Below are positions 1-11,560 of a stretch of DNA of 64,000 bases, piece by piece. Under the pieces are notes generated by a model, which saw only the letters and a list, made by a program, of their open reading frames with translations, ran no database searches and was not told the origin of the DNA. The position numbers were made by a program, and so were the translations under genes. The DNA is taken from NCBI GenBank assembly GCA_907165065.1, contig OU015523.1, forward strand, positions 41,467,702-41,531,701. Reading direction: 5' to 3'. The stretch comes from Caprimulgus europaeus. Lineage: Eukaryota; Chordata; Aves; Caprimulgiformes; Caprimulgidae. Each line of letters starts with the position of its first letter. The first letter of the stretch is position 1.

Positions 1-2262
1 TCAGCATGGCAGAGAAACGAAGGGCACAGAGTCCACAGCACAATGCTCCCTGGTAACAGCACGCTGGGAAGGGACAGCAGGGACCCTTGTTCACATGAGC
101 CTGATCTAAATCCAGGGACAACATCAGCCGCAGCTGAGCTGGGCCCTCCCAGGCAAAGTGACACCAAGCAAGAGCTGCAGCACCCTGCGCTGACTGCTCC
201 CTCCTCTGCGAAACAGGCACCGAGTTAGACTTGGAACAAACCAAATCCAGTACTCTGAACTGAAAAGCATTCTCCATTTTTTCACTGGGATTTCATTGCA
301 CCATAGAAACCCTGAAAACACGAGCAAAGGGCACGACGGGAAGCAGTCAGAAAGCCTCCACCTTAAGTTCATACGAATTTTATATAAAACAGGAGAGTGT
401 TTGAAATGTGGCTGCAGAAGCAGAGATCCTTTTCAGCAGTACAAGGCAGAGCTCTTGTGTCAACGCCTGTGAAACATCTACAGCATTTCCTTAAGTTTAA
501 ATCCTTCCATCATTTAGGCATGAAATAGAACACTGTGTAAACTCACTCACAGGGATTGTTTAACTCACAAGGCTCAAGAAAGATAAATATTTTTAAAAAA
601 TTATATTTGTGTGTATATTAAAAATTATTTCCAAATACTGTAGGGAGAGAATTCTCAAAAAGAAAGAAAATATTTAGAATAGCACAAAGCAGCACCAACA
701 GCTGGAAACTGGACAAAGACAGCAACAGGAAACAGGCATTTCCAATAATAAAGTACTAAATCCCCACCACTGCGCCTTCTGATCTCTCCTGAACACTGCT
801 GCTGCTCCTCTCCTTGTCCACGCAGCTTTTCCTTTTACGTCTAGAAGTCACCCCTCTGCACTGTGCACGGCTGATGCTCACTTTCAGCTTCTCCCCCAGA
901 AATAAAAGGCAGAGGCGATTTTGGCCTGGGGGCAGGACAGGCTTCACGCCTTGCTCAGCCAGCAGCCAGACACGTGTGACTGCAGGGTGACTAAAACAGC
1001 TCTGGAGCCCAACGTCAGTGGCAGATCCTGTACCTCCTTCCCCACCCCAAAGCCTTCGCTCAACAAGGTGAAGCTGTTTAAACTCCCCTCAGCCTGTGGC
1101 TCTGCCTCCTCACCTGCAACCCTGGCTTTTCCACTCCCAAGTCTCAGGGGAATGACTTGCCAATGGGAGACGCTTGGCAGGTCCCTGGTGCGGTGTCCCT
1201 GTGAGCACAGGCCCTGGGAAGCCGGGCCCTCGCTGAATACAGCCCAGCCCGAGGTCAGAGGGGATCCTCGTTTGGGCGCAGGGCAAACCCCTTCAGGAAC
1301 AAGAAGGTCCCCTGAATTAACACAGGGCCTGGCAACTCAGCTCAGCAGAAAGGAAGGGTTTGGCACTACATCAAATCTGCTTGTAAAAAAAGAGTAATGA
1401 TCAACCATCGTGGGGCAAAAGCCCTGTATAACAACACAGGTATCCCCGTGCCCAGGCACGCAAGGGCAGGAACACTCAAAGGGGAAATCCCACAGGCGCA
1501 CTGACCAGGCTGCAGGTGCGCTTCAGGTCTCGCACGCATCTCAAATTCTAGAGAGTTTTGTTAAAATAAATTATGGCCTCTTCAGCGCGCTTGATGTTTT
1601 CAACCGCGTCCTATCATTCTCTAATCATATTTCCCTACAAACAAGCCCTGGTTTACCGTAACATAAAGTAATTGTGAACTGCAAAGCCATCATCCACTTA
1701 GGAAAAGTAGATTAATTATAACCTGCTCTTTACATGTGACTAGCTTTGAATACCAACAGGGTTGTGTTATTTTAATGTACTATATGCCATACCAGTCTCT
1801 AGATTTTTCATTTCAAAGCTAATGCATAAAATCAGTAGGAACCCAGTTACTTTGCTACCTGGCCATACTTAAGACACCTTGCATCATCAGTTTAAGTTAA
1901 CAGCGGCCTGAGTGCTGTTTCATTTTTAAGTGACCTGAGCTTGCACCACCACAATACATGATTAAAAGCCAAATGCCAAAACAAAATATGAAACCATCAA
2001 TTAGGGAAAATTTGTTTTGTTTTGGGATTTCCCACCCCCCCCCTTTGGTTATCTAAAACGTCTCTCTGGAATGTGTGCATTTATTCCAGGAAGGAACAAG
2101 AAAGACATTTTAAATATTCATATTGTTCACATGCAAACAGAAAACTGCATAAGGCATATCCTGTGTCAGAACTAACGATATTCCCCCCTCCAAATAGCTG
2201 GTTCCAAACTAAATATTAATCTTGTGTAGTTTAATTATTTTTTTCCTTCCCCTCCCTCTCCC

Positions 2263-2298
2263 TTTGAAGAAAAGGTAAAAGAACACCTTTTCTTCAAA
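2263..2298. repeat. Perfect inverted repeat (14-bp arms, 8-nt loop)
   Basis: TTTGAAGAAAAGGT at 2263-2276 and its exact complement ACCTTTTCTTCAAA at 2285-2298, separated by AAAAGAAC. Lies in the PDK3 downstream flank. No adjacent gene explains it. Confidence 0.95.
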
Positions 2299-3541
2299 CC
2301 GCCCCACAGGACATACTTGTATCATAAGACACACAGAGAACACGGAGAACCATCAGGAAACATCAGCAAGCATCATCTTTTAAAGAAATACAAGAAAAAA
2401 TAATGCCATGAGGTCAAGCACCTCTATTCTGACACCTTTTGACTTCCAGTTTCTGGGAAATCAAGTCAATTTGCCATTAAGAACACAGAGATGAACTACA
2501 CAGAAGCTAATTAAAACACAGTTAGCCATTATGCAAGGAGTGGTGGCACTGCCATGCCATCCGCAGAATTCCCTTCACCCATTAACTTCTTTAAATTGTA
2601 CCTACAAGGAAGTGCCCAAGGTGATCTTTTTGCATGTTTTACCCAACTGTTCAACTGTTTATCGAGAAACAAAAAGAGATTAATTACACATTTGGGAGCT
2701 GACAGTCGTGTATCAAGCACCTTGATAAAGTATTTTCATGTGCTAAAAAAATAATCTAGAAGCTTCAGTTCTCTTGCTGTAAAACACCATGTTCAGTGTA
2801 ACAACACAGAGTAGCAGCAAGACAAAATGTATTTAAATATATCAGAACAAAGCACACCTGCAACCTCTTCATCCATTGCAAACAGCTATTTGTGAAATCT
2901 TTTGTAAAGCTGCTGAACTTGTACATTACAAAGTACGGGATACGGACGTTTTACTTGGTGCACAATGTAGCGGGCAGCTTTCAGGCAGACTGCATCGTAC
3001 TGACAATGGACACTGGTTTACTAAAATGGACATCCATATCTGAAAATAGAGAAGGGAAGACCATTGTTTCCCTGGTGGTAAACCTTAACCTTTAGTTCAC
3101 CATCATCTAGAGACACAGAAACCACCACTCAGCCACGATGCACACACACACACAAACCCAGGTTCCTTGACCTGACTGCAAAACTGACCATGCCTCAAGT
3201 GCTGGTCCTCCACAGCCCCGAGGACTGTATCACATATTCTGATGTCTATAAAGAGATTTATTATCATAAGAAGAAAGAGCAAAGCGAAACAACCAAGGGA
3301 GGTGTTTACAGAAACCGTAGGGGAAGCCACAAACACCGCTGATGACCTCAAGTCTGCCAGGATGGCTCCGACATTTTAATGGCTTGCATCACACAACAGG
3401 GCAAGCTGGCGTCAGCTTCCATAGCCAGAACAAAATGTTAATGAAGCTGTCCTTTAAAAGCTTTCTAGTATCAAAACACAGATCAACAAGTCACCCTGGA
3501 AACTGGCAGAACTGAAGCTTTCTTCTGAAAAGTCTTAAATC

Positions 3542-3812
3542 ATAGACTGGTTTGGGTTGGAAGGGACCTTAAAGATCATCCAGTTCCAACCCTCCCTACC
3601 ATGAGCAGGGACATCTTCCACCAGACCAGGTTGCTCAAAGCCTCATCCAGCCTGGCCTTGAACACTTCCAGGGAGGGGGCATCCACAACTTCTCTGGGCA
3701 ACCTGTTCCAGTGTCTCACCACCCCCACAGGAAAGAATTTCTTCCTGATACCTAATCTAAACCTACCCTCTTCCAGTTTACAGCCATTGCCTCTTGTTCT
3801 GTCTCTACCTTC
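3542..3812 (-). mobile_element. CR1 LINE 3' fragment
   Basis: The plus strand begins CATAGACTGGTTTGGGTTGG followed by an AAGGGACC core and a TCCAACCCTCC core, the reverse complement of the avian CR1 3' end. It runs on through the conserved GGGCAACCTGTTCCAGTG block to about 3812. Truncated at the 5' side, as is usual for CR1. Confidence 0.93.
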
Positions 3813-5930
3813 TAAATCAGCCTATTTACAGCTGCCTGATCATTTATTAATTTCAATAAAAGAATCTACAGTGGCAGATCAAGAAAGAAAATAATCTTGC
3901 CACTTTCAAACCATGTCTCCTATTTACATGCCAGTAGAAGCAAAGTGACATGCCTGTTGCCATGTTGCCAGGCATTATTTACTAAACTCAATTTTACTCT
4001 TACTACTAGAGGAGATGGTACAAAAGCTAAAAGCAAAAACAACCTCCGAGTTAGATGATGAATATAAACTAATCTGGCAAAAAAAAAAAAAAGTTTAATT
4101 TTTCCTAGTAAGCATGCCTGACACGCTTTATATGCCTGACTAGACTTTAAAACACTGTCCACTGCAAGATTTCTGTTTCCACTGAAAGTAACAATTTTAA
4201 GTGCTGAATGAGTCCACAACAGTCTAAGAGAGACGTGAATGTATAATGACAAACTGATCTCCTACTACAAATTGTTCTCCCACATAAGCCTGTGTCCTAC
4301 AGCCACAGATGTTTATTATACTGCTGCTGCTGCAACTGGTTGCTTCACATTCTACAGACAGCTACTGCCCAATATTACGCAGAACATGCTGGCAGATTCT
4401 GCAGTTCTGAGCTACTTAATTAACCACTCGGCTCCTGTGAAATGCCATCCTATCACGGCAAATGGTAAAGCAGTGAGAAAGTGCAAACACAGATTTCTTT
4501 TCATCTGAAGTTTTAAAATAAATTCTTCACTGGAAAGAAACGTAGATCTCGGTTCTAGCATAATCCTGACCAACTGGAGTCTCATTTATTACTTAATGAG
4601 AAAGTTAATGAGTAAAGAAATCTGGGTCTCCAGGCATTTTCCTCCTCTGGAATTTCCTGGGAACAAACTTTGGTTTTCATTTTCTTGAATAAGTTACAAA
4701 CATGTATAGAACTTTACGGGAAGCTATAAAATAAAAGAAAAAAAATATCAAAACCCATACATTTATATAGCAAAATGGTTAGCGAAACCACAACAGTCTA
4801 GCTAAAGTCTGAAACACACAGAGTGTACAGATGGTACCAAAATTCAGCTCTTGGGTTTTGCTAATGCTAACACCTTTTCTGCTCATAAACCTGCCTGTTC
4901 CCTCAAACCCAAGAATCTGGAGAACATGAAACAAACCTCATTTTTTGAAATATTACTTCGTATTTTCAAATGGCAAAGTTCTCAGTTGCCAAATAAGTTT
5001 AATTTATAATAATTTCAATATAATGCTTAATTTCAATGAAAGACAACCATTTCTGGATTCCTCTGTGAAAGTGAGAAAAGAAGAATTTGGGGTTCTTGCC
5101 ACAGGCTTTCTGTTTTAAGCAGTTATTCAGAAACAGCCATTTCTCAGTAAGAGGCCTGAGCTTTTCTTACCTCAATGTTCTGAGAAAGTCAATGAATGTT
5201 AGTTAAAAAGAGAGTGTAAAACAAAGAGCCACTAGGTTAACACAATTTTCTCAGACTACAAAAGAGAAAATTAAGTTTGATCCCAAAATACTTTAGGGTA
5301 CACATTTCCACCTACACTCACCCCCTGCCCCCCAGCTCCAAACCTATAGAAACCAGGGAGCTTCGCTGGAAAGGAATAACACAGAAAAAAATACCTGCAG
5401 AAGCGATGGACCCAGAGTGCCTTCTGCAGTGACTGTTTTTTCAAGAAGCCAGTGCCACACAAACACTTTTGCAGTTCTGTTATTTTGGAGAAAGAGACAC
5501 CTGCAGATGTACAATTAGCACAAAAATTCTACTGTCCATACAAATGTCTGCATTGTAACCAGTTTGATATCGAGTCTTTGGCAGAACAGCAAGTCAAGAA
5601 TTGTGACGTTCAGCTGTGTTGGGACGCGATTTTATCTTTTCAGAAACCAACCAAGTCTTGTGCCACAAGAATCACTGAAAGGTAACTTCAGAATGAAAAT
5701 CAGTTTCTTGTGAAAATAAGCATTTCATAAAGACTCATATCTGAGAGGAATAAAACATATTTCTGACAGACTTTAGAAGTTTTAAAGTCCTAAGGTATAC
5801 CCAGAAACTGATACAAACCAGATCAAAATAAATGTACCTGAAAGTTCAGAGTAATACAATACATAGGCATTTATACATAATTCTACAGCCAACTTAATAA
5901 ATTATGCTTGAGATATTAACGATAAATCTT

Positions 5931-5947
5931 GGGGAGGGGGGAGGGGG
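5931..5947 (+). repeat. G-rich tract with quadruplex potential
   Basis: Three G runs of 4, 6 and 5 separated by single A's on the plus strand; the middle run can be split to supply four G-tracts. Lies in the PDK3 downstream flank. Confidence 0.7.
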
Positions 5948-6677
5948 ATGGACATGGAAACACTCAAATGTTTCCATAGAAGATTTAAAATTGCTTTGTG
6001 ATGAAACTGGCAAGAAAAACACTGTTACCTAAAATTACTCTTGAGCTTCCACCTGCAGCTCTCTGAGGGTGTCCCTCTGTAGATATGTGTGTAGTTGACC
6101 TTGAGCTGCCAAATCACAAACTAAGCTCCACAGAGCATGAAACCAAATCAGTCCCTTAAAAGTGTCGGCAGGTAGTTTTTAAATACTTTTATTTGTCAGG
6201 AATGGGGGAAAAAAAAAAAAAAGGAAAACAAGAGTATACACAAATTATATACACGGGTATAGGACTAGAAACAATTCCAACACAAGTTACAGAAGACTCA
6301 AAATTAAAACATCACCAAGTAATCTCAAGAAAAGTTAGTTTCCCACTCTTCCATCATAGGTTCAGTTGATTCAAAGGATGGCACCTCAGAGGAAAGGCAA
6401 CACGAGACCTGTTTCGCCCTTGGATGCCAGGTGCAAGACAGGTCAGCTCACCAGTAACAGCTCTGTCCCACAACTGATGTTGGGAACAAACTGACCCCAT
6501 TTCCACCCATGTCAGAAACTCACATCATAAAACCCAGTACGAGTTCAGCACACTGTCAACAGCTGAGGTTCTGGTTTGTTGGAAACACGCCCTGCCACGG
6601 CCTGGTATCACCTACAGAGGGTCAGAATTCCAAAGGATGGCCAATCTGGCACCTCTCAGCAGCATTCACTCCACAGA

Positions 6678-6770
6678 ATCACAGAAAGGCAGGGGTTGGA
6701 AGGGACCTCAGGAGATCTCTAGTCCAACCCCCCTGCCAAAGCAGGGTCCCTACAACAGGTTGCACAGGAA
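6678..6770 (-). mobile_element. CR1 LINE short 3' fragment
   Basis: Starts with an AGAATCACAGAA block, then GGTTGGAAGGGACCTCAGGA and AGTCCAACCCCCCTGCC. This is the CR1 3' end in reverse, about 90 bp. It lies in the PDK3 downstream flank. Confidence 0.9.
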
Positions 6771-9379
6771 AGCAGAAACATTTCAAAGGAAAAATTTCAA
6801 AATTTCAAAGGAAAGATTTTTAATAAAGCAATTAATACTAGTTTGACAATATCAGAATCATCACAAACACGTCAGTGCTCCTGATACTACACAAAAAAAT
6901 CTCTAGATTTAAGAAACAAGTTCTCTATGCCAATTTCTGAATTAAGGCAACATAATACTCAATTAAAGCACGTGTACTTTAAATTTTCTTATTTATTTTT
7001 AATATAGAAAGCCACTTCAGTTACACAAATCTTCAATGTTTCAAATTAATGTCAACAGATTAAGTCCTGATCCTGAGAACAGATCCATTTAAGGGGGATT
7101 ACTCTGACACACTGTTTACTTCTGCAAGTACTTGCAAGATTGAACCCTGAAGTTGCTACAAATCTGTAACTACGTTCCTCATTTCTGAATAAACTCGCCT
7201 TTGAACTCAGTAACATTCTGCCATGTGCCCTCACATTCTCTCTCAAGAACCCTCACCAGGTCTGCAAAGACACGTTTATATCTATCAATTCACAGGCAGG
7301 TGAGTGTGTCAGGCAGAACACATGAAGAGCTACTGGAAACCACGGCATCTCTATGGCAACTGAGGAAACACAAACAGCAGCAGGGAACATTTAGGCTGTT
7401 TTCTACAAAACTATTTGTATCAATCAAAACCACTTTGCACTTTGCAGCCCCTAACACATAAGGATCTAGAAGTGCTTATTAAAGGTGTGGGGGGGAAATG
7501 TCTTCCATGTCACTGAGGTCAAGACTTCACCCTAAATGCCAAGTTTGGGTGGAGGTGAACAGGAGTTTGCACAACACACAAAGATCACTCTGGCCCACTT
7601 GGAAAAAGTGAACAGCTGTTTCAAAGCGAATCCTAGATGCCACCAAGGACAAAGAAGAGTATGTTACCCAGTTGGAGCAGCAAGCATAGTTTACATAGCC
7701 AAGAAGTAGCTTGAGCTTTCCAAGAACACTACAATTAATATCCATATTTTTAAGCAAGGGGCTTGCTTTAAACGCTGCTCAAGAGGCAGCGCAAACCCCA
7801 GCAGGACAAAGACTTTCTCAGTACTATCCTGGGTCATCACAGCCAAGTACAGAGGCAAAGGCTGTGCGTTTCAGTTGTAAAAGAAGCATTTCAGTATCTT
7901 CCGACCACTTCTCACCGAGTGCTGACTCTGCAGGACACCCTGTTAGCCTCAAAAGCAGGTAGCACAAATATGTATAAGATTTGGAGAGACTTCAGTGTCT
8001 ATATTAAACTGGGCAGGGGATTAATACATTATATTCGAGACATACACCAGAAAAACGCACCTGAGACAAAAAAGTTAAACTATTTGTTACACTACAACAC
8101 ATGGGAGTTGTTTGCAAATTCTCAGGAATAGCTGAGGAGCAAACATCTCTTGCTCAGTTTGTTTCTGTTAATCACTAAACACAACAGATACGAAGCATTT
8201 TCACTGAAAACATTTTTTTTCTGTTTGTGAGTCCTGTAACTCAAGACAAGCAGGTTGCAATAACATTAGCAGGCCATACATCTGGAATCCATAAAAAAGA
8301 AATACACTTTTATATCATCAGAAAGTTTGTAATTAACAGCCCAAAGACATTAAAACAAATAGTTAGAACAGACTCCAATCAAAGTTAAAGTAACTGAAAA
8401 AGGGTCAGTATCTCTAGTTAAAACTAGCCATATTAAAAACCCATCCACCCTCATTTTTCAGGGATACCCACTGAAAAACTCTCCCCTAATCCAAAGCCTG
8501 CTGCTGTTGTTTCCTAAGACAGTTTTCAGACTAATACCCCTGTGTAGAAACATGGCACGAGGACAATGAGTGAAGAACAATTTATGGCATACCTGGGATC
8601 TCCACTACAGCACAGGCTGCCTAGCCAAGGCTGGAGAGGAGAAGGTGCTTCTCGCTCATATTGACTGTAATGCCCACGAGCAGACCTTGGGAAATGGAAG
8701 GAAAATGCATTCCTTGTGCTCTGCCTTCCTGCTTGGAGCTCTTCATATATGCTCAGGATTCTTGGAAATAGGTGCCATTTCAGGGGACTCCAGTTTTCAA
8801 GTACTAGAGCACTCCAGTCCTGAATGCCAGCCAGTTGTTCTTGTGAATAAAGAATTTAAATTACTAATATATCATTACATACTCCACGGTATCTTCAGCT
8901 TTAATTCACTGGCTTCCACAGTTCATATTCACTTCAGGAAAACAAGTTCCATATGCCTGCCTCCCTCCTCTTCTTTCTGTTCTCTCCTCTTCATGCACAA
9001 GGAGACAGCCAAAAGGAAGCACCATGTCAGGATTTATTACTTGGAAACACTATTTCTAACAAAAGCTGAAACTCAGCTTCTTACACAAACATTCTAATTC
9101 CTTGGAATGTTGTAGGTAATGGTCTATGAAAAACTGACCCCACACAACTGGGAAAATACTAGTTCCATCACAAATTTCTGGTTTTAAGCAAGCCCTCCTC
9201 TGCGATTACTAGACAACATAGACAAATTAATTTAAAAAACAGTAAGAAGTTATGGGTGAGGGCAGAAGTTAAGTGACTAAATTTTAGTAGATGTGACTTC
9301 CAAGTGGTGTTTCAGTCGAGCTATTACTCTGATTTCACCCAGCAGCACAGGTGTATCGCTTGAATAGCAATTTGCCTTC

Positions 9380-9700
9380 TCTGCAGCAGCGCCTGCAGCC
9401 GTGGGAAATTACTGCTCTGGAGGCCACACACATCACACCCTCACCGTGCCGCGGGACGATCTCCTGGCCAGGGTCAAACGGTTCAGGAGAAGACGACGGC
9501 CCCATCAGCACACTCCCTCTTCCTACCTGCTGCAGAGGGGGCTGAAGGCACCCACCGCTCGCCAGGTAACACGTTAAGAGTCTTCAGCAGCCGCCCTGGT
9601 GCCTCCATCGCTGAACAGCACGGCAGCTCCCACAGAGACGCGTACGAGAGCATGAAAACAACCTGGTGCTCCAGCGTGACTTATCTGCACAGCGCAGAGA
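9380..9700. other. Isolated CpG-dense, GC-rich patch
   Basis: About twenty CpG dinucleotides in roughly 300 bp (for example CCGTGCCGCGGGACGAT and GACGCGTACGAG) within a CpG-poor flank. No recognised repeat or exon. Could be a small regulatory CpG cluster or an exon of an unannotated transcript. Confidence 0.6.
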
Positions 9701-10639
9701 AGCCCACAAACCCTCAAGCCCTGCAAACTCAAACTATTCACATAGAAATCCTTGAACTGACTGCAATGAGTAAGGGTTTGCAAGGTAAGGACTCCAGCTC
9801 TTCAGAAGTGGGGCTATATGAAGCTTATTGCTCAAAGCACTTTGTAATCCTCTGATTAAATGTGCTATGAAAGTGCAAAGTACTATCGTCAAGTCACACT
9901 AAGATTTTAATAAAATATCTAGGAATTTCTCAGCATTTCCCTGTTTACCTAACGATCAGTTCTTTATAAAAATAAATATTGTGAGGACAAAAGGGAAGGA
10001 TTCCTCCCCAATTTTAGTAAACAAGTTTCATTTTTCTGCCTTAAAATCTGCAGTATCTTTAAAAAAAAAAATCAAAACCCCTAAGAGAAAGTGAGGGCGC
10101 ATCAGAGTCGCTCACTACTCATCTACTTATTCCTGTGGCTAGGGTATCACCTTAACTTCTAAACCCCACATTTTTTTCTGAAAGGGCATAGTATCAGAAA
10201 CAGTATTTGGCAAAGATTTGGTGAAGAACAGTTTCCTTAATACCCAGCAGTAACCCTTACAAAAAATTCAAGGTGAAAACACTTAGCTTTTTTTCTTTGA
10301 TTTTTTTTTTTCCTTAAATCAGGTACCAGCTATGTTTTGTCCCTCCCATTTCTATGATATTTCCAGTTTCACAGATTTAGACCAAAGACACTTTCCAAAA
10401 GCTGGTGTACAACATCTTTATATACACTACAAATTCAGATTACTGGACTATAGTCAGACATTGAATATATAAATAACTTTGCAAACTATTTACAGGTCTT
10501 AAACTAATCAGGTTCCAAGCAACCAACACTCTTAAGGCAAATTCATTTGTATGACTGGCTGTCTGGCCTTTCAGCGTTTCTCTCCCCTCCCCAACCCCCC
10601 CAAAATCATAGGCAATAAACATGGAATTGAATTACCCCC

Positions 10640-11416
10640 TGCCCTGCTACTGACAAATTTATTGTATGAAGGAATGACCTAACTACTTATGATCTTTCCT
10701 GAAAACAAAGAAAAATGTATAGAAATGCATTTCTGTGTTTGCATGTCAAAAAAATCACTAAGGTGCCTACCAAGAAGTGGAAATCCCAATGTCTTATAAC
10801 AACGTAATTTTTGTATGCACTTAAACGGGTTTGGGAACCTGGGGAAAGCATCAGTTTAAAGCTGCACAACCCTTTTTAGTACTAGGCATTGATAAGCTCA
10901 TTAGATACAAAATCTGAAGAGCTCAAAGGGATTTTCTGTAAGAGGTGACACTGTGCAATATAAAATGCAGCAAAGAGTGGATTTTCAAAGCATATGTTTA
11001 ACTACATTAGAATTTTTCTCTTATACCATATTGCTGTGCAAGATACTATTCACCATTTAAAGGGATTCTGCACATCTTGCCAATCCTTATACCGGAATAA
11101 AAATTGGCCATTTCAAATAGTATCTTTCTGTTACAACATTGTATTCTTAAGTGCAATCACAGTGCAATCCCTTTTGTCAATGCATGACTGAAGCAACCAA
11201 GCATATTCTGGTGAAGTAGACAGGATTCACATACCAAACGTGCCCAGTGCCTTCCTTTAAGTCCCAATCATCACTTTGTTCTTACTATTTTTCAATGCCC
11301 TGATTAGGTCTTTGTTTGGAAGTAATTAGTTATTGTGGTTTGAAGGATTTTGGAACAAAGCAGAGACTTTATACTGAATGCAGAGGTCATCTCCAACAGA
11401 GACATAAGGTGGCAAA
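10640..11416 (-). other. PDK3: Probable PDK3 3' UTR
   Basis: Sequence after the PDK3 stop on the minus strand up to the first canonical poly(A) hexamer. No splice acceptor or coding similarity is seen in it. The true end could lie further left, for example after an ATTAAA at 9906-9911. No transcript evidence is available, so the boundary is inferred. Confidence 0.5.
10658..10663 (-). terminator. Candidate PDK3 poly(A) signal AATAAA
   Basis: First canonical AATAAA on the minus strand after the PDK3 stop, about 755 nt downstream. It is followed in the transcript sense by a G-rich stretch with a GGCAGGGGG core and then a U-rich stretch, fitting a downstream element. An ATTAAA at 9906-9911 is a weaker alternative for a longer 3' UTR. 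Confidence 0.45.
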
Positions 11417-11560
11417 TTATCGATTAGCTTTATATTTAGAAGCATCCCTTGGTTCACTGCTAGGATTGCTCCAGTCATCTGCTTCAGGTGTGGTCTTGTA
11501 GTGTCGCCATGCTGACTTATTAAAAACAGGAAGTCTTTCAAATGATTCACTTGAAAGGGC
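11417..11560 (-). CDS. PDK3: PDK3 coding exon 11 (last coding exon, with stop)
   Basis: 144 nt, residues 360-406 and TAA at 11417-11419. Encodes [20 protein letters not shown] then [20 protein letters not shown] and SKYKANR. Contains the DW motif (388-389) that stabilises the dimer through the C-terminal cross-tail. The tail ends in KANR, where I recall KAKQ in the human 406-residue form. Acceptor ...TTCCTGTAG. Confidence 0.96.
   Translation of the reverse strand, partial: ALSSESFERLPVFNKSAWRHYKTTPEADDWSNPSSEPRDASKYKANR

Larger units (their letters stand above)
1..10639. other. PDK3 downstream flank, no supported gene
   Basis: AT-rich sequence left of the PDK3 3' end. It holds two CR1 fragments (3542-3812 and 6678-6770), a perfect hairpin (2263-2298), a G-rich tract (5931-5947) and a CpG-dense patch (9380-9700). 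In human, PCYT1B lies convergently downstream of PDK3, so a plus-strand neighbour ending at or left of the window edge is expected; I saw no PCYT1B-like coding sequence here. The left end could still include its 3' UTR. Confidence 0.6.

Noticed and set aside
921..1397. 158-codon plus-strand open frame
   Set aside because: Starts at TTG, composition is Pro/Ser/Thr-rich without any motif, and nothing nearby looks like a splice site or promoter. It could be part of a neighbour's 3' UTR.
8570..9097. 175-codon plus-strand open frame, the longest in the window
   Set aside because: It opens with GTG rather than ATG, shows no recognisable domain or low-complexity protein pattern, has no splice support, and lies in AT-rich flank. 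Treated as chance.
1..10600. Expected convergent neighbour PCYT1B on the plus strand
   Set aside because: Human gene order suggested it, but I found no cytidylyltransferase-like or Ser/Pro-rich tail coding sequence in any frame here.
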